Assembly: GCF_010667685.1 (NCBI RefSeq)
Contig: NZ_WHZW01000003.1
Span: 62,001-126,000, forward strand
DNA: 64,000 bases
From: Bifidobacterium aerophilum
Lineage (GTDB): Bacteria > Actinomycetota > Actinomycetes > Actinomycetales > Bifidobacteriaceae
Direction: 5' to 3'
Positions 17,368 to 26,391 of the stretch are shown here, piece by piece. The notes under the pieces were generated by a model. That model searched no databases and was not told where the DNA came from. It worked only from the letters and a program-made list of their open reading frames with translations. The translations under genes and the position numbers were made by a program. The stretch's first letter is position 1; the number at the start of each line of letters is the position of its first letter.

Positions 17368-18963
17368 TCACTTGGTGTAGGTGTCGTACCACTTCTGCCA
17401 GAGCTTGACGTTGTCGTTCAGGCCGAGGTTGTTCAGCTGCTCGACGTAGGCGTCCCACTCCTTGTCGATGCCGCCGTCGGACATCCACTGGGCGGTCTTC
17501 TGGATGGCGGTGTTCATGATCTGCGTGTTGTTGTTGGAGATCGTGGTGGAGTCGGTCGCGTCGGCGCGCACGTAGTCGGGCATGTAGTCCTTGACCGGGT
17601 CGAAGTGCGAGCGCTGCTCGTCGAACGCCTTGTTGACCTCCTGGATGTCGGCCGCGTCGTAGTCGCCGTCGATGGTCACCGAATCCGGGATCCAGCCGGC
17701 GAGACGGTCGGCGAGCGCCGGCATCTTGTTGTCGGCCTTGAGGTCCTGCATCTTCTTGGCGTCCTCGGTGTACTTGCCGTTGCCGTCGTCGGTGAGCGTG
17801 TCGCCGAAGGAGCCGGCGAACTGCTGCACGGAGTACTTTTCGGAGTAGAGCAGGTTGACGACCTTGAGCGCGGCGTCCTTGTTCTTCGCGTTGGCGGAGA
17901 CGGAGCACTTGTAGTTCTCGAACTCGTTGGAGGAGCCGTCCCAGACGGTCTTGTCGGCGGAGACGCCCGGCGCGGACGGTACCGGCATCGCCTCGTACTG
18001 GTCGCGCAGGTCGCCGAAGTCGGCGAGCGACCAGCCGAAGATCACGCCGGTCTTGGCGGTCTTGCCGTCGTTGGTCTGGTCGGCGTAGTAGGCGTCATCG
18101 GCCTTGGTGGACCAGTCGGCCGGGATGAGGCCCTTGGAGATGAGTTCGTGGTAGTACTTGATGACTTCCTTGTACTGGTCGGTGACGAGGAAGCTCTTGA
18201 CCTTGCCGCCCTGCACGTAGATACCCTGAGCGCTCGGGCCCTTGTTGAAGCCGGTGACGATGCCGGTGGAGTTGAGCAGCAGCATCGGGCTGTACCAGCC
18301 GAAGCCGCCGGTGTCGAGCTTGCGGATGTTCATCGGGATCTCGTCGGCCTGGCCGTTGCCGTTCGGGTCGTCGTTCTTGAACGCCTCGAGGACCTTCTCG
18401 AACTCGTCCCAGGTCTTCGGTACCTCAAGGCCGAGCTTGTCGAGCCAGGCCTTGTTGATCATCATGTTCTGGCCGGAGCCGGAGTACGCCTTGCCGCGGG
18501 AGGACGGCAGGTTGTAGATGTGGCCTTCGGGGTCGGCGACGAGCTTCTTGGCGTCGGGCTTCTCGTCGAAGAACTTCTTGACGTTGGGCAGCTTGTCCAT
18601 GTCCTTGCTGAAGTCCTCGAACAGGTCGGGGAACTGTGCGGCGTCGTCCGGGTTGAACGCGCGCAGGGAGATGTCCTCGATCTCGCCGGCGCTCATGGAC
18701 GGGTTCTTCTGCTGGCCCCACTGGTCGTCGGTGACTTCCTTCCATTCGATCTTGACGCCGGCGTCCTTCTCAAGGTCCTTGGCCCACTGCATGTTGGTGA
18801 CCTTGTCGGTGTTGGTGTTCTTGACGATCAGGATGGTGACGATCGGCTTGCCGTCCTCGGTGGTGGCGGCCTTGTCGCTGCTGCCGCAGGCGGCCATTGA
18901 TCCCAGCGTCACGACGGCGGCGATGGCGGCGAGCGCCTTGGTGATCACACTTCTGCGTGCCAT
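17368..18963 (-). CDS. ABC-A oligosaccharide-binding lipoprotein
   Basis: A 531-residue extracellular solute-binding protein. The start at 18963 follows GGAAAGGAAAAGG. The N-terminus is basic then hydrophobic, with a lipobox SMAAC (lipid-anchored Cys26) and a Gly/Ser linker. A YtcQ/LplA-like domain follows with the calcium-site-like loop DDPNGNGQADEIP (~196-208). It should capture oligosaccharides at the membrane surface for the LplB/LplC-type permeases downstream. Its length is usual for this large-substrate class. The promoter region holds an operator-like palindrome at 19083-19100 shared with the 700-aa gene at 8951. The LacI gene at 19440 is divergent. The sequence alone does not tell the ligand. 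Confidence 0.92.
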   Translation of the reverse strand: MARRSVITKALAAIAAVVTLGSMAACGSSDKAATTEDGKPIVTILIVKNTNTDKVTNMQWAKDLEKDAGVKIEWKEVTDDQWGQQKNPSMSAGEIEDISLRAFNPDDAAQFPDLFEDFSKDMDKLPNVKKFFDEKPDAKKLVADPEGHIYNLPSSRGKAYSGSGQNMMINKAWLDKLGLEVPKTWDEFEKVLEAFKNDDPNGNGQADEIPMNIRKLDTGGFGWYSPMLLLNSTGIVTGFNKGPSAQGIYVQGGKVKSFLVTDQYKEVIKYYHELISKGLIPADWSTKADDAYYADQTNDGKTAKTGVIFGWSLADFGDLRDQYEAMPVPSAPGVSADKTVWDGSSNEFENYKCSVSANAKNKDAALKVVNLLYSEKYSVQQFAGSFGDTLTDDGNGKYTEDAKKMQDLKADNKMPALADRLAGWIPDSVTIDGDYDAADIQEVNKAFDEQRSHFDPVKDYMPDYVRADATDSTTISNNNTQIMNTAIQKTAQWMSDGGIDKEWDAYVEQLNNLGLNDNVKLWQKWYDTYTK

Positions 18964-19082
18964 TTCCTTTTCCTTTCCTATGCCTCCGACCTCTGCGTTC
19001 GGAGGCGCTGGGTGCCTCTTGCGCGGAAATCGTATAGCACATCCGGTTCCCGCGTGGACACTGTTCTGCGAGTCATCTTCAA

Positions 19083-19100
19083 ACTCGCAACGCTGCGATT
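19083..19100. promoter_or_regulatory. LacI-type operator candidate upstream of ABC-A
   Basis: ACTCGCAACGCTGCGATT, nearly identical to 11111-11128. It lies 120 bases upstream of the binding-protein start in the divergent region shared with the LacI gene at 19440. Confidence 0.7.
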
Positions 19101-19278
19101 CTAAATCGATTCGATGCGATCCGTCAACCAGGCACACCGCTCGGCGTGTTGCAGTGAAAAATATGGAAAACCGCTAAATTTCAACGATTTTCGGATATAG
19201 TCACCACCGTGTCTATCAACACGCCCTACTTCCGCATCGCTACGATTATGCGCTATACTCACGAATACCATCGCACAC

Positions 19279-19294
19279 AATCGAAGCGATTCGA
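19279..19294. promoter_or_regulatory. Second operator-like site in the ABC-A / LacI divergent region
   Basis: AATCGAAGCGATTCGA contains the AATCG...CGATT arms of the 19083 site with different spacing. It may be an auxiliary site for autoregulation of the LacI gene that starts at 19440. The rest of the 476-base gap shows no gene. Confidence 0.4.
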
Positions 19295-19439
19295 CAACGT
19301 GTCCGATCGCCAACACCGTCATCGTGGGATATTCCAGGCAACGAACGCCGCAAACCGCATCGTTGCGTACGGATGTCGCACGGTCACCGCAGCGCGCGCG
19401 TCACCGCGCACGCACCAACAGAAGGCTGGGAAGAGAACC

Positions 19440-20570
19440 ATGGTCACCCTCAAGGAAGTGGCAGCCAGAGCCGGCGTCTCGCCGTCGACCGCGTCCGGAG
19501 CGCTCAGAGGACTCGACTTCGTCCGCCCGAACACCGCGGAACGCGTCCTCAAGGCCGCGCAGGAACTCAACTACACCGCGAACGTCTCGGCGCGCGCCCT
19601 GCGCTCGGGGCGCACCGGCATCCTCTCGCTCGCCATCCCGACCGTCTCCATCCCGTTCTACAGCCGGCTCGCCAGTGCGATGGAGACCTGCGTCGAACGC
19701 AACGGCTACCAGCTCGTCATCCAGCAGACCAACTTCGACGCGCAGATGGAGCGCCGCGTGCTCGCCCAGGCCGAGGACACGCTGTCCGAAGGACTGTTCA
19801 TGCTGCCGGCGCGCGTGAGCAACCGGGAGATCGCCGAGCTCACGCAGGGGCATCCGACCGTATTGTTCGAGGACTACAGCGCCGACATCACGTTCGACAC
19901 GGTGAACGCGCCCAGCGGAAACGGTATCGACAAGGCCATCCGACATCTGGCCGAGCATGGCCGCACGCACATCTGCGTGGCCGGGGCCGCGCCGGTCGGC
20001 GGTGTTCGTCGGCGCGGTCAGGCATCCGGCAGACCCGGCGACGCGCGTCCGTCCGGCAGACCGGCCGGCGGCATCGGCACGGTCGTGGCCAACCGCGCCG
20101 TCAAGGACGAGCAGAACAGCAGCCGCGCGCGATACGAACGCATCGACGCTGCGGTCCGCGCGCTCGAGGAGCTGGACCTGTACGACGACAGCACGATGAT
20201 CGACTGCGAGTGGGGGCCGGACGGCGGCATCGAACTCGGACACCGGCTCGCCGCGCTGGCGAAGTCCGGCAAACGGTACGACGGCGTGTGCTGCATGAAT
20301 GACGACATCGCGCTCGGCGTGATCCGGGGGCTGTCCGACGCCGGCCTGCGCGTGCCGCAGGACGTGGCCGTCACCGGGTTCGACGGCGTGCCGCAAGGCG
20401 GCTGGAGCGTGCCGACGCTCACCACGATCGCGTTGGACTACGAGGGCATGGCGACGACCGCCGTCTCGATGATGCTGCGCAAGTTCGGCGATGCGCCTGT
20501 CACGCTCCCCCAGCGCGTCACCGCCGGTTTCCGCCTGATCGAGCGCGAGTCCACGGCCGTTGCGTCGTGA
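19440..20570 (+). CDS. LacI-family repressor, probable regulator of ABC-A
   Basis: A 376-residue LacI/GalR regulator. The N-terminal helix-turn-helix (LKEVAARAGVSPSTASGAL, 4-22) is followed by the hinge region ending near ALRSGRTG and a periplasmic-binding-protein-like sensor with the usual end SVPTLTTIALDY. The start at 19440 places Met-Val directly before the HTH; the open frame further upstream is non-coding in character. An Arg/Gly/Ser/Pro-rich segment (~183-225) interrupts the sensor domain where relatives have a short loop. It is divergent from the ABC-A binding-protein gene, so that is its likeliest target. The effector is unknown. Confidence 0.85.
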   Translation: MVTLKEVAARAGVSPSTASGALRGLDFVRPNTAERVLKAAQELNYTANVSARALRSGRTGILSLAIPTVSIPFYSRLASAMETCVERNGYQLVIQQTNFDAQMERRVLAQAEDTLSEGLFMLPARVSNREIAELTQGHPTVLFEDYSADITFDTVNAPSGNGIDKAIRHLAEHGRTHICVAGAAPVGGVRRRGQASGRPGDARPSGRPAGGIGTVVANRAVKDEQNSSRARYERIDAAVRALEELDLYDDSTMIDCEWGPDGGIELGHRLAALAKSGKRYDGVCCMNDDIALGVIRGLSDAGLRVPQDVAVTGFDGVPQGGWSVPTLTTIALDYEGMATTAVSMMLRKFGDAPVTLPQRVTAGFRLIERESTAVAS

Positions 20571-20622
20571 CGTGCGTCGATGCGGCGCGATGCGCGATAC
20601 GTCACGCCACGTTGTTCACCAC

Positions 20623-20639
20623 AAATCGCAACGATTCGA
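20623..20639. promoter_or_regulatory. Operator-like site upstream of the second LacI gene
   Basis: AAATCGCAACGATTCGA shares AATCGCAACG with the 11111 and 19083 sites and lies 68 bases before the 20707 start, suggesting cross- or autoregulation between the two adjacent LacI proteins. Confidence 0.45.
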
Positions 20640-20706
20640 CTTGTGCGCGCAGCGTGCGGTACAGTGGTCGTCGACGTGGTTTCCGATGATGATCGAGCGG
20701 TGAAGT

Positions 20707-21750
20707 ATGGCGACTCTCAAGGATGTGGCGGCCCTGGCGGGCGTGTCGATGAGCACGGCGGGCGCGGCGATGCGCGGCGAGGACATCGTCAAGGCGGCCA
20801 CCAAGGAGAAGGTGCTGGCCGCCGCCCGCGAGCTCGGCTATTCCGCGAACCTGTCGGCCAGGTTTTTGAAGAAGGGCAGCACCGGCGCGATCGCCGTCAT
20901 GGTGCCCGACATCCTGCACCCGTATTACACGAATCTGGTGAGCGCGGTGTGCGACGCGGCCGGCAAACACGGCCTGCGCACGGTCATCCAGCAGACCGGG
21001 TATTCGTCCACCACGGAATCCGACGTGCTCAAGCAGATCAACGCGACGCTGTGCGACGGGCTGATCCTGAACGTCAACAACGTCGACGACCGGCATCTGC
21101 GCGGCATGCTCGGCAATCATCCGACCGTACTGCTCAACTATCCGGCCGCCGAGCCGCTGTTCGACACCGTACGCGGCGCGGCGGCGTCCGGCGCGAGCAC
21201 CGCGTTCGGTTACCTGTGCGGACGCGGGTACCGGCATGCGTGCGTGGTCGGCGGCCGCGCGTTCGACAGGAACGACCCGGATACCAGCGGCCGCAACGAC
21301 GGCATCCGGTACGTCATGGAGGCGATGCAGTCCAATGGCCTGGGCGGCGACGGCGATTTCACGGAATGCAACTGGAGCGTTGCGGGCGGCATCGAGGCGG
21401 CGCATGCGCTGTGCGCGGCCGGCGACGACGGCACGCGGGCGGTCGATCGGTATGACGTGTTCTACTGCATGAACGATCTGGTCGCGTACGGGCTGATCCG
21501 CGGACTGCACGATGAGGGCGTGCGCGTGCCGGATGACGTGGCGGTGTTCGGTCACGACGGGATTTTCGGCAGCGGCGTGATGTCGCCGCCGTTCACGGTG
21601 CCGACGCTGACGACCGTGGGAATCGATTATGAGGACACGGCCACGAAGGCGGTCAATATGCTGATCGACCAGATCAAGCATCCGGGGCGGGCGCGCACGC
21701 CGCGCATCGAAACCGCTCGCTCCCGCCTCATCATCGGCGAATCCGCGTGA
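20707..21750 (+). CDS. LacI-family transcriptional regulator
   Basis: A 347-residue LacI/GalR protein. The HTH is LKDVAALAGVSMSTAGAAM (4-22), and the sensor begins near TGAIAVMVPDILHPYYTNL. The C-terminal part includes FYCMNDLVAYGLIRGL and VPDDVAVFGHDG. It lies 136 bases after the previous LacI gene in the same direction but has its own operator-like site, so it may be an independent unit. The HTH recognition residues (STAG) resemble those of the 19440 protein (STAS), consistent with overlapping operators. The regulated genes are not certain. Confidence 0.85.
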   Translation: MATLKDVAALAGVSMSTAGAAMRGEDIVKAATKEKVLAAARELGYSANLSARFLKKGSTGAIAVMVPDILHPYYTNLVSAVCDAAGKHGLRTVIQQTGYSSTTESDVLKQINATLCDGLILNVNNVDDRHLRGMLGNHPTVLLNYPAAEPLFDTVRGAAASGASTAFGYLCGRGYRHACVVGGRAFDRNDPDTSGRNDGIRYVMEAMQSNGLGGDGDFTECNWSVAGGIEAAHALCAAGDDGTRAVDRYDVFYCMNDLVAYGLIRGLHDEGVRVPDDVAVFGHDGIFGSGVMSPPFTVPTLTTVGIDYEDTATKAVNMLIDQIKHPGRARTPRIETARSRLIIGESA

Positions 21751-21929
21751 CGGACGCGGATGGGGGCGAGACCTATCCGAATTGCCCGGTAACCGCGAGT
21801 CGCGCTTCACGTGACGCGGGCGAGACCTCCGTCTAGCCGCCTTATTTACTCCTCCGGGATCGCGCTTCATTGGCTTCTCCGAAGTCCCGCTTCGCAGGAC
21901 ATGGACGGTCGGCAGCCAACCATCCCGTC

Positions 21930-22150
21930 CTCGGCGCAACTATTTCGGGAGATCAGCCCACTTCTCCGAAGTTCGTTGCACTGATGCCATCCCAGCGCAA
22001 CTCATCCGGGAAATAAGCCCACTCATCCGGGAAACAAGCCCACCCATCCGGAAATAGTTGCGCCGGCAATACCTCAGCGCAACTATTTCAGGCCGAAGCC
22101 GTTCTTTTCCGAAAATGGTTGCGCCAAGTCCCCGTCAGCGCAACAATTTC
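21930..22150. repeat. Second cluster of GCGCAACTATT palindromic repeats
   Basis: At least five variants of GCGCAACTATTTCGGG or its complement occur here, the same family as at 11878-12055. The rest of the 593-base gap between LacI and GH27 shows no gene. Confidence 0.65.
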
Positions 22151-22165
22151 GGGAATTCGCCCTAT

Positions 22166-22347
22166 GGCGAACGAAGGCGTATATCAATACGTCGAGTCCG
22201 CAGCGGCGCGCAGGACGCTCCGTTATTCGTTCTAAGCAACCACGCGCAGACCGATCGTCGCATAACGCGTGCGGCCTGCGCACCGCGGCGAACGAAGGCG
22301 TATATCAATACGTCGAGTCCGACGCGGCGCGCAGGACGCTCCGTTAT
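22166..22347. repeat. 61-bp direct repeat duplicating the GH27 3' end
   Basis: Copies at 22166-22226 and 22287-22347 differ at two positions and are 121 bases apart. The second includes the GH27 stop codon (22344-22346), and the first lies downstream of it. It looks like a local duplication of a gene end. Confidence 0.75.
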
Positions 22348-23747
22348 GCGGCGATCGGGTCGAGGGCGATCCAGAGGGCGCCGTGCGCCGGTATCGTGCC
22401 GGTGATGATGCGGTCGGCGCCTTTGCCTTCGATGCGCACGTCGGCGGCGGCACCCGGCGCGCCGGCGAACAGGTCGGTGAGTTTCCAGCCATCCTCACGC
22501 GCATCCAATCCCACGATGGATTGCAGCTGGATGTTGCCGCCGATCTCGAAATCGTCGTCACCGGTCCAGAACAGGGCGGCATAGTGGCCGCCGCGATGTG
22601 CGGACGGCGTGCCGTCGGCCCAGTCGGCCGCGTCGGCGGCCCAGACGATGAATTCGCCGCGGTAGGAGTTGTCTTCCCACCAGTGCTTGAAGATGCGTTC
22701 GCGCACGGTTTCGCGATTGTTGGTCGATCCGGCGAGCACCTCACGCAACGCCGGGTTGGCGAGCAGCGCGATCGTTTCGGGCGTGCTGGTCGGCAGGTCG
22801 CCGCCGACCATGAGCGGTGAGCGGCCCATGCACCACAATGCGAGCAGCGTTTTCTGTTCGTCCAACGTCAGTCGCGACTGGCGGTCGTCGCCGCGTTCGG
22901 CGCGCAGCCCGATGTGGCCGAACGGCACCATGTCGGCGTCGGCCCAGTGGCCGGCCGTCTGGAACGGCGCCCAGCGGGCGAGCCGCGCGAACTGCTGGTA
23001 GATATCCTCCCAGCGGTCCCACAGGTCGTCGGAGATGCGCCACATCTGCGCGTTCTCGCGCAAAAAGTCGACGTACGAGGTCGCCACCCAGCCGCCGGGC
23101 GACAGGGACAGGTCGATCGAACGGCCGTACTTGGCCTCGGCCTTGGCGATCGCGCGATGGTATGCGGCAATTTCGTCACTGTGGAACGGGGTCTGCATGT
23201 CGTCGACCTTGAGGAAGTCGAGCCCCCAAGAGGCGAACAGGTCGAGCTGCGCGTCGTACCAGGCCTGCGCGCCGGGATGCTGCTGGTTGAGACCGTAGTT
23301 GTCGGGGTTCCATTTGCAGACGTGGTCGAGATCGGCGACGTCGCGCGCGGTGTATTCGGTGCCGTACACGGGCAGGTTCTTGTCGACGGCGAGACGTGGG
23401 ATGCCGCGCATCATGTGCACGCCGAGCTTCAGACCGAGATCGTGGACGGCGGCGGCGAGCGGCGCGAATCCTCGGCCGTTCGCGGCGGACGGGAAGCGTA
23501 CCGGGTCGGGCAGCTGGCGGCCGTATTCGTCGAGGATGAGCGGCGCGTTCTCGTTGTAGCCGTGGGCGCGCGCGGTCGGGTCGTACCAGTCGATGTCGAT
23601 GACGAGCGTGTCCCAGCCGGCCGACTTGAGGTGTTCGGCCATGAATCGCGCGTTGGCGAGCAGCTCGCTTTCGGTGACGGTGGTTCCGTAGGAATCCCAG
23701 CTGTTCCAGCCCATCGGCGGGCGCCATGCCTGCGGGAGTGATGCCAT
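22344..23747 (-). CDS. GH27 enzyme: alpha-galactosidase or beta-L-arabinopyranosidase
   Basis: A 467-residue clan GH-D enzyme. It has the opening PPMGWNSWDSYG signature, the core strand LVIDIDWYDP, nucleophile Asp182 in FLKVDD and acid/base Asp240/241 in RISDDLW, then a C-terminal beta-sandwich. GH27 members release alpha-galactose or beta-L-arabinopyranose, both found on arabinogalactan and gums; the specificity loops are not decisive by eye. The start at 23747 follows AGGGA. There is no signal peptide. It is divergent from the LacI gene at 23972, with a strong operator candidate 40 bases upstream shared with the GH51 at 1252. Confidence 0.85.
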   Translation of the reverse strand: MASLPQAWRPPMGWNSWDSYGTTVTESELLANARFMAEHLKSAGWDTLVIDIDWYDPTARAHGYNENAPLILDEYGRQLPDPVRFPSAANGRGFAPLAAAVHDLGLKLGVHMMRGIPRLAVDKNLPVYGTEYTARDVADLDHVCKWNPDNYGLNQQHPGAQAWYDAQLDLFASWGLDFLKVDDMQTPFHSDEIAAYHRAIAKAEAKYGRSIDLSLSPGGWVATSYVDFLRENAQMWRISDDLWDRWEDIYQQFARLARWAPFQTAGHWADADMVPFGHIGLRAERGDDRQSRLTLDEQKTLLALWCMGRSPLMVGGDLPTSTPETIALLANPALREVLAGSTNNRETVRERIFKHWWEDNSYRGEFIVWAADAADWADGTPSAHRGGHYAALFWTGDDDFEIGGNIQLQSIVGLDAREDGWKLTDLFAGAPGAAADVRIEGKGADRIITGTIPAHGALWIALDPIAA

Positions 23748-23786
23748 GTTGTTCCCTGCTTTCGTTGATCGGATACCGCGTTGTGT

Positions 23787-23802
23787 TATGTACCGATACA
23801 TA
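23787..23802. promoter_or_regulatory. LacI-type operator candidate upstream of GH27
   Basis: TATGTACCGATACATA, an imperfect palindrome matching the 3703-3722 site, 40 bases upstream of GH27. Confidence 0.65.
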
Positions 23803-23911
23803 TTTTATTCGAAAATTGTAGCGCGACAACTGAGGCCGTTTTCAGCGAGTCGCTTGATATTTCAACATTTACGATACGAAACTCGCGATTTTACAAACCA
23901 TATTTTTTTGA

Positions 23912-23925
23912 ATACCGTTACATAT
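23912..23925. promoter_or_regulatory. LacI-type operator candidate upstream of the LacI gene
   Basis: ATACCGTTACATAT, sharing CCGTTACATAT with the 3703-3722 site, 47 bases upstream of the LacI start at 23972. It suggests autoregulation. Confidence 0.55.
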
Positions 23926-23971
23926 GATTAATACGTCCGCACCCGAAAGGCAGATGCAAAGGAGACTCGAC

Positions 23972-25066
23972 ATGGGCAACGACAAAACGACACTGCGTGA
24001 TGTGGCCGCAGCGGCCGGCGTCTCCCCCATGACCGCGTCGAACGCGCTGCACGGCAAGGCCGGCGTCAAGGAATCCACCCGACAGAAGGTCATCGAGGCC
24101 GCCGAACGGCTCGACTACCGCATCAATCTGACCGCCAGCATGCTCAAGTCGGGCCGCAGCAACATCATCCATATCATCGTCAACGAATTCGACTCGCCGT
24201 TCTACTCCAAGCTCGTGCAGGCGCTGGCCAACGCCACCACCGCGCGCGGGCTCACGCCGTTCGTCGAACAGACCCGGTACTCGCCGGACGCCGCCAAGCA
24301 GGCACTGTCCGCCAACCCGTTCTCCGGCCAGCTGTTCGACGGCGAAATCATCCACGCGTCCGGTCTGGGCACCAACCTGCCGCTCGCCAAAATGAACTCG
24401 GGCCGCCCGCTCGTGCTCATCGACGGCTGCGAAGAGACGCCCAGCGTCGACACCGTGAACTTCCCGAACGAGGAAGGCGCGCGCGCCGCCGTGCAGCATC
24501 TCATCGAACGCGGCTGCACGCGCATCGCGATCGTCGGCGGCGGATACACGCCGCGCACCGAACTCGCCCACGCCGAAACATCGTACGGACTGCGGCTGCG
24601 GGGCGCGAGCGGCGCGCTGCTCGACGCGGGACTGCCGTACGACGAGTCGGTGACGTTCAACGCCTACAACAGCGAGCGCGGCATCGAAGCGGGACACGCG
24701 ATCGCCGACGAGATTCTCGCGGCCCGCGCGGACGGTGCCGCAACGCCGTTCGACGGCGTGTTCTGCGCGAACGACTACGGCGCGTTCGGCGTGATCCGAG
24801 GGCTGTCCGACCGCGGCATCCGCGTGCCCGACGACGTGAAGGTGATCGGCATCGACGGCACCAGTTTCGGCGCGTACTCGACGCCGACGCTGAGCACCAT
24901 CCAGGTCGACCTCGACCAGTTGGCGCAGTTCGCGCTCGACATGATCACCCGACGCATCGAACAGCGCACGCACGGCAAGGACGAAACCGCGCCGTCGCGC
25001 GCCACGATCGGCTATCAGCTCGTCGCACGCGAATCGACCGGCGCATCCGACGGCCCCCTCAACTGA
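23972..25066 (+). CDS. LacI-family regulator, probable repressor of the GH27/GH43/GH51 genes
   Basis: A 364-residue LacI/GalR protein. The HTH is LRDVAAAAGVSPMTASNAL, followed by a sensor with NIIHIIVNEFDSPFYSKL and the effector-region block DGVFCANDYGAFGVIRGL. The start at 23972 has AAAGGAG at good spacing; a longer frame to 23924 lacks one. It is closely related to the LacI at 47949: both have the MLKSGRS hinge, the VNE-D-PFYSKL sensor start and the IIHASGL segment. GH43 follows after 49 bases and is probably in the same transcript. Matching operators occur before itself, before GH27 and before the distant GH51 at 3639. Confidence 0.88.
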   Translation: MGNDKTTLRDVAAAAGVSPMTASNALHGKAGVKESTRQKVIEAAERLDYRINLTASMLKSGRSNIIHIIVNEFDSPFYSKLVQALANATTARGLTPFVEQTRYSPDAAKQALSANPFSGQLFDGEIIHASGLGTNLPLAKMNSGRPLVLIDGCEETPSVDTVNFPNEEGARAAVQHLIERGCTRIAIVGGGYTPRTELAHAETSYGLRLRGASGALLDAGLPYDESVTFNAYNSERGIEAGHAIADEILAARADGAATPFDGVFCANDYGAFGVIRGLSDRGIRVPDDVKVIGIDGTSFGAYSTPTLSTIQVDLDQLAQFALDMITRRIEQRTHGKDETAPSRATIGYQLVARESTGASDGPLN

Positions 25067-25115
25067 ACCCAAGGCATCACTGCAACATCACCCATCCGAA
25101 CAAGGAGATCAATCC

Positions 25116-26162
25116 ATGACCGAATCCACCCCGAAAACCGAGGCGTACCTCTTCGTCCACTTCATCGGCGACGAGAAGACCCCGACCGACGAACAGCTGT
25201 ACTTCGCCCTGAGCCGCGACGGCGTCACGTGGCACGACCTGCGCCCGGCCGGCAAGCCGGCGCTCACCTGGCTCGGCGGCGAGAAGGGCACGCGCGACCC
25301 GCACATCACGCGAGACCCGAACGGCGGCTTCCACATCGTCGCCACCGATCTGTCCATCCATTACCGCGGCGGCTGGGGCCCGCACGACGGCGCGACCACG
25401 AACGGATCGACCGGCCTCGTGATCTGGGACTCCCCCGACCTCGTGCACTGGAGCGAGCCGCGCCTCGTCGACGTCGCCTCGAAGATTCCGGGCGCTGGCA
25501 TGGCGTGGGCGCCGGAAGCCAACTGGGATCCGGACAAGCAGCAGTGGATCGTGTTCTGGGCCACCAAGACCAACGTCGACGAGCCGGGCAACCCGCTCGA
25601 CAACGAGCTCGGCGACCGCACGAACATGTACTACGCGACTTCCAAGGATCTCGTCACGTTCTCCGATCCGGTCAAGTGGATCGACCGCAAGAACAGTGTG
25701 ATCGACTCGACCATGCTGCGCGACGACGACGGCTGGTGGTACCGCGCGTCCAAGGATTCCGAGATCACGATCGAACGCACGCGCAATCCGTACGCGAGCG
25801 CCTATGAGGTGCTGCGCACCGACGATCCGAACGCATGGTCGTACGTCGGATCGCTGACCAGCATCCTCGGCAACGGCCGCTATTCGTGGTTCTATCTCGA
25901 AGGCCCGGAACTGTTCCGTTACAATGACGCGGACGTGCGCACGGTGAACGGCCGCGAGATGAGGTTCGGCCTGATGTGCGACCAGTACGCGGAAGCCAAG
26001 GGCTACCTGCCGTTCCGCTCGGCGAACCTCGCCAGCAGCGATCCGGCCGACTGGGCCATGGCCGACGACATCGACTTCGGCGGGCTGAAGAAGCGCCACG
26101 GCGCGATCCTGCCGATCACCGCGGCCGAATACGACGCCGTCGAGGCCGCGTTCGCGCTGTGA
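25116..26162 (+). CDS. GH43 glycosidase, arabinofuranosidase/xylosidase-like
   Basis: A 348-residue single-domain GH43 propeller. The catalytic set is visible: base Asp61 in TRDPHI, transition-state Asp197 in VIDSTML, acid Glu262 in YLEGPELF, plus the GMAWAPEANW signature (~128-137). GH43 proteins of this outline release arabinose, xylose or galactose from oligosaccharides. It resembles the two GH43 genes at 39882-42949 (AYLFVHFIGDE opening, DPxxTRDP block). The start at 25116 follows AAGGAG. Cytoplasmic. Its position directly behind a LacI gene and beside GH27 and GH51 suggests action on arabinose-decorated galactans or xylans. Confidence 0.85.
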   Translation: MTESTPKTEAYLFVHFIGDEKTPTDEQLYFALSRDGVTWHDLRPAGKPALTWLGGEKGTRDPHITRDPNGGFHIVATDLSIHYRGGWGPHDGATTNGSTGLVIWDSPDLVHWSEPRLVDVASKIPGAGMAWAPEANWDPDKQQWIVFWATKTNVDEPGNPLDNELGDRTNMYYATSKDLVTFSDPVKWIDRKNSVIDSTMLRDDDGWWYRASKDSEITIERTRNPYASAYEVLRTDDPNAWSYVGSLTSILGNGRYSWFYLEGPELFRYNDADVRTVNGREMRFGLMCDQYAEAKGYLPFRSANLASSDPADWAMADDIDFGGLKKRHGAILPITAAEYDAVEAAFAL

Positions 26163-26164
26163 TC

Positions 26165-26320
26165 CATCATCGGGACTCAGGCACGGTCGTTTTCCGTCTT
26201 GCAACAGCCGTAACTGAGTCCCCTTACTCATATCCGGACTCGGTTATGGTCGTTAACTGAATGAATCACCACTGTAACTGAGTCCCGTCATTGATACGCG
26301 GACTCAATCGCGGCCGTTCC
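26165..26320. repeat. GGACTCGGTTATGGTCGTT-type repeats
   Basis: Alternating GGACTC and GAGTCC arms with CCGTAACTGAGTCC, the same family as at 14510-14690. They lie in the 229-base gap before GH51. Confidence 0.5.
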
Positions 26321-26391
26321 ACCAATGACGATCACCGCAATCGCATCCGCTCAGTCATCGTCCATCATCCCACGCAAAGGAGCAGTATCAC

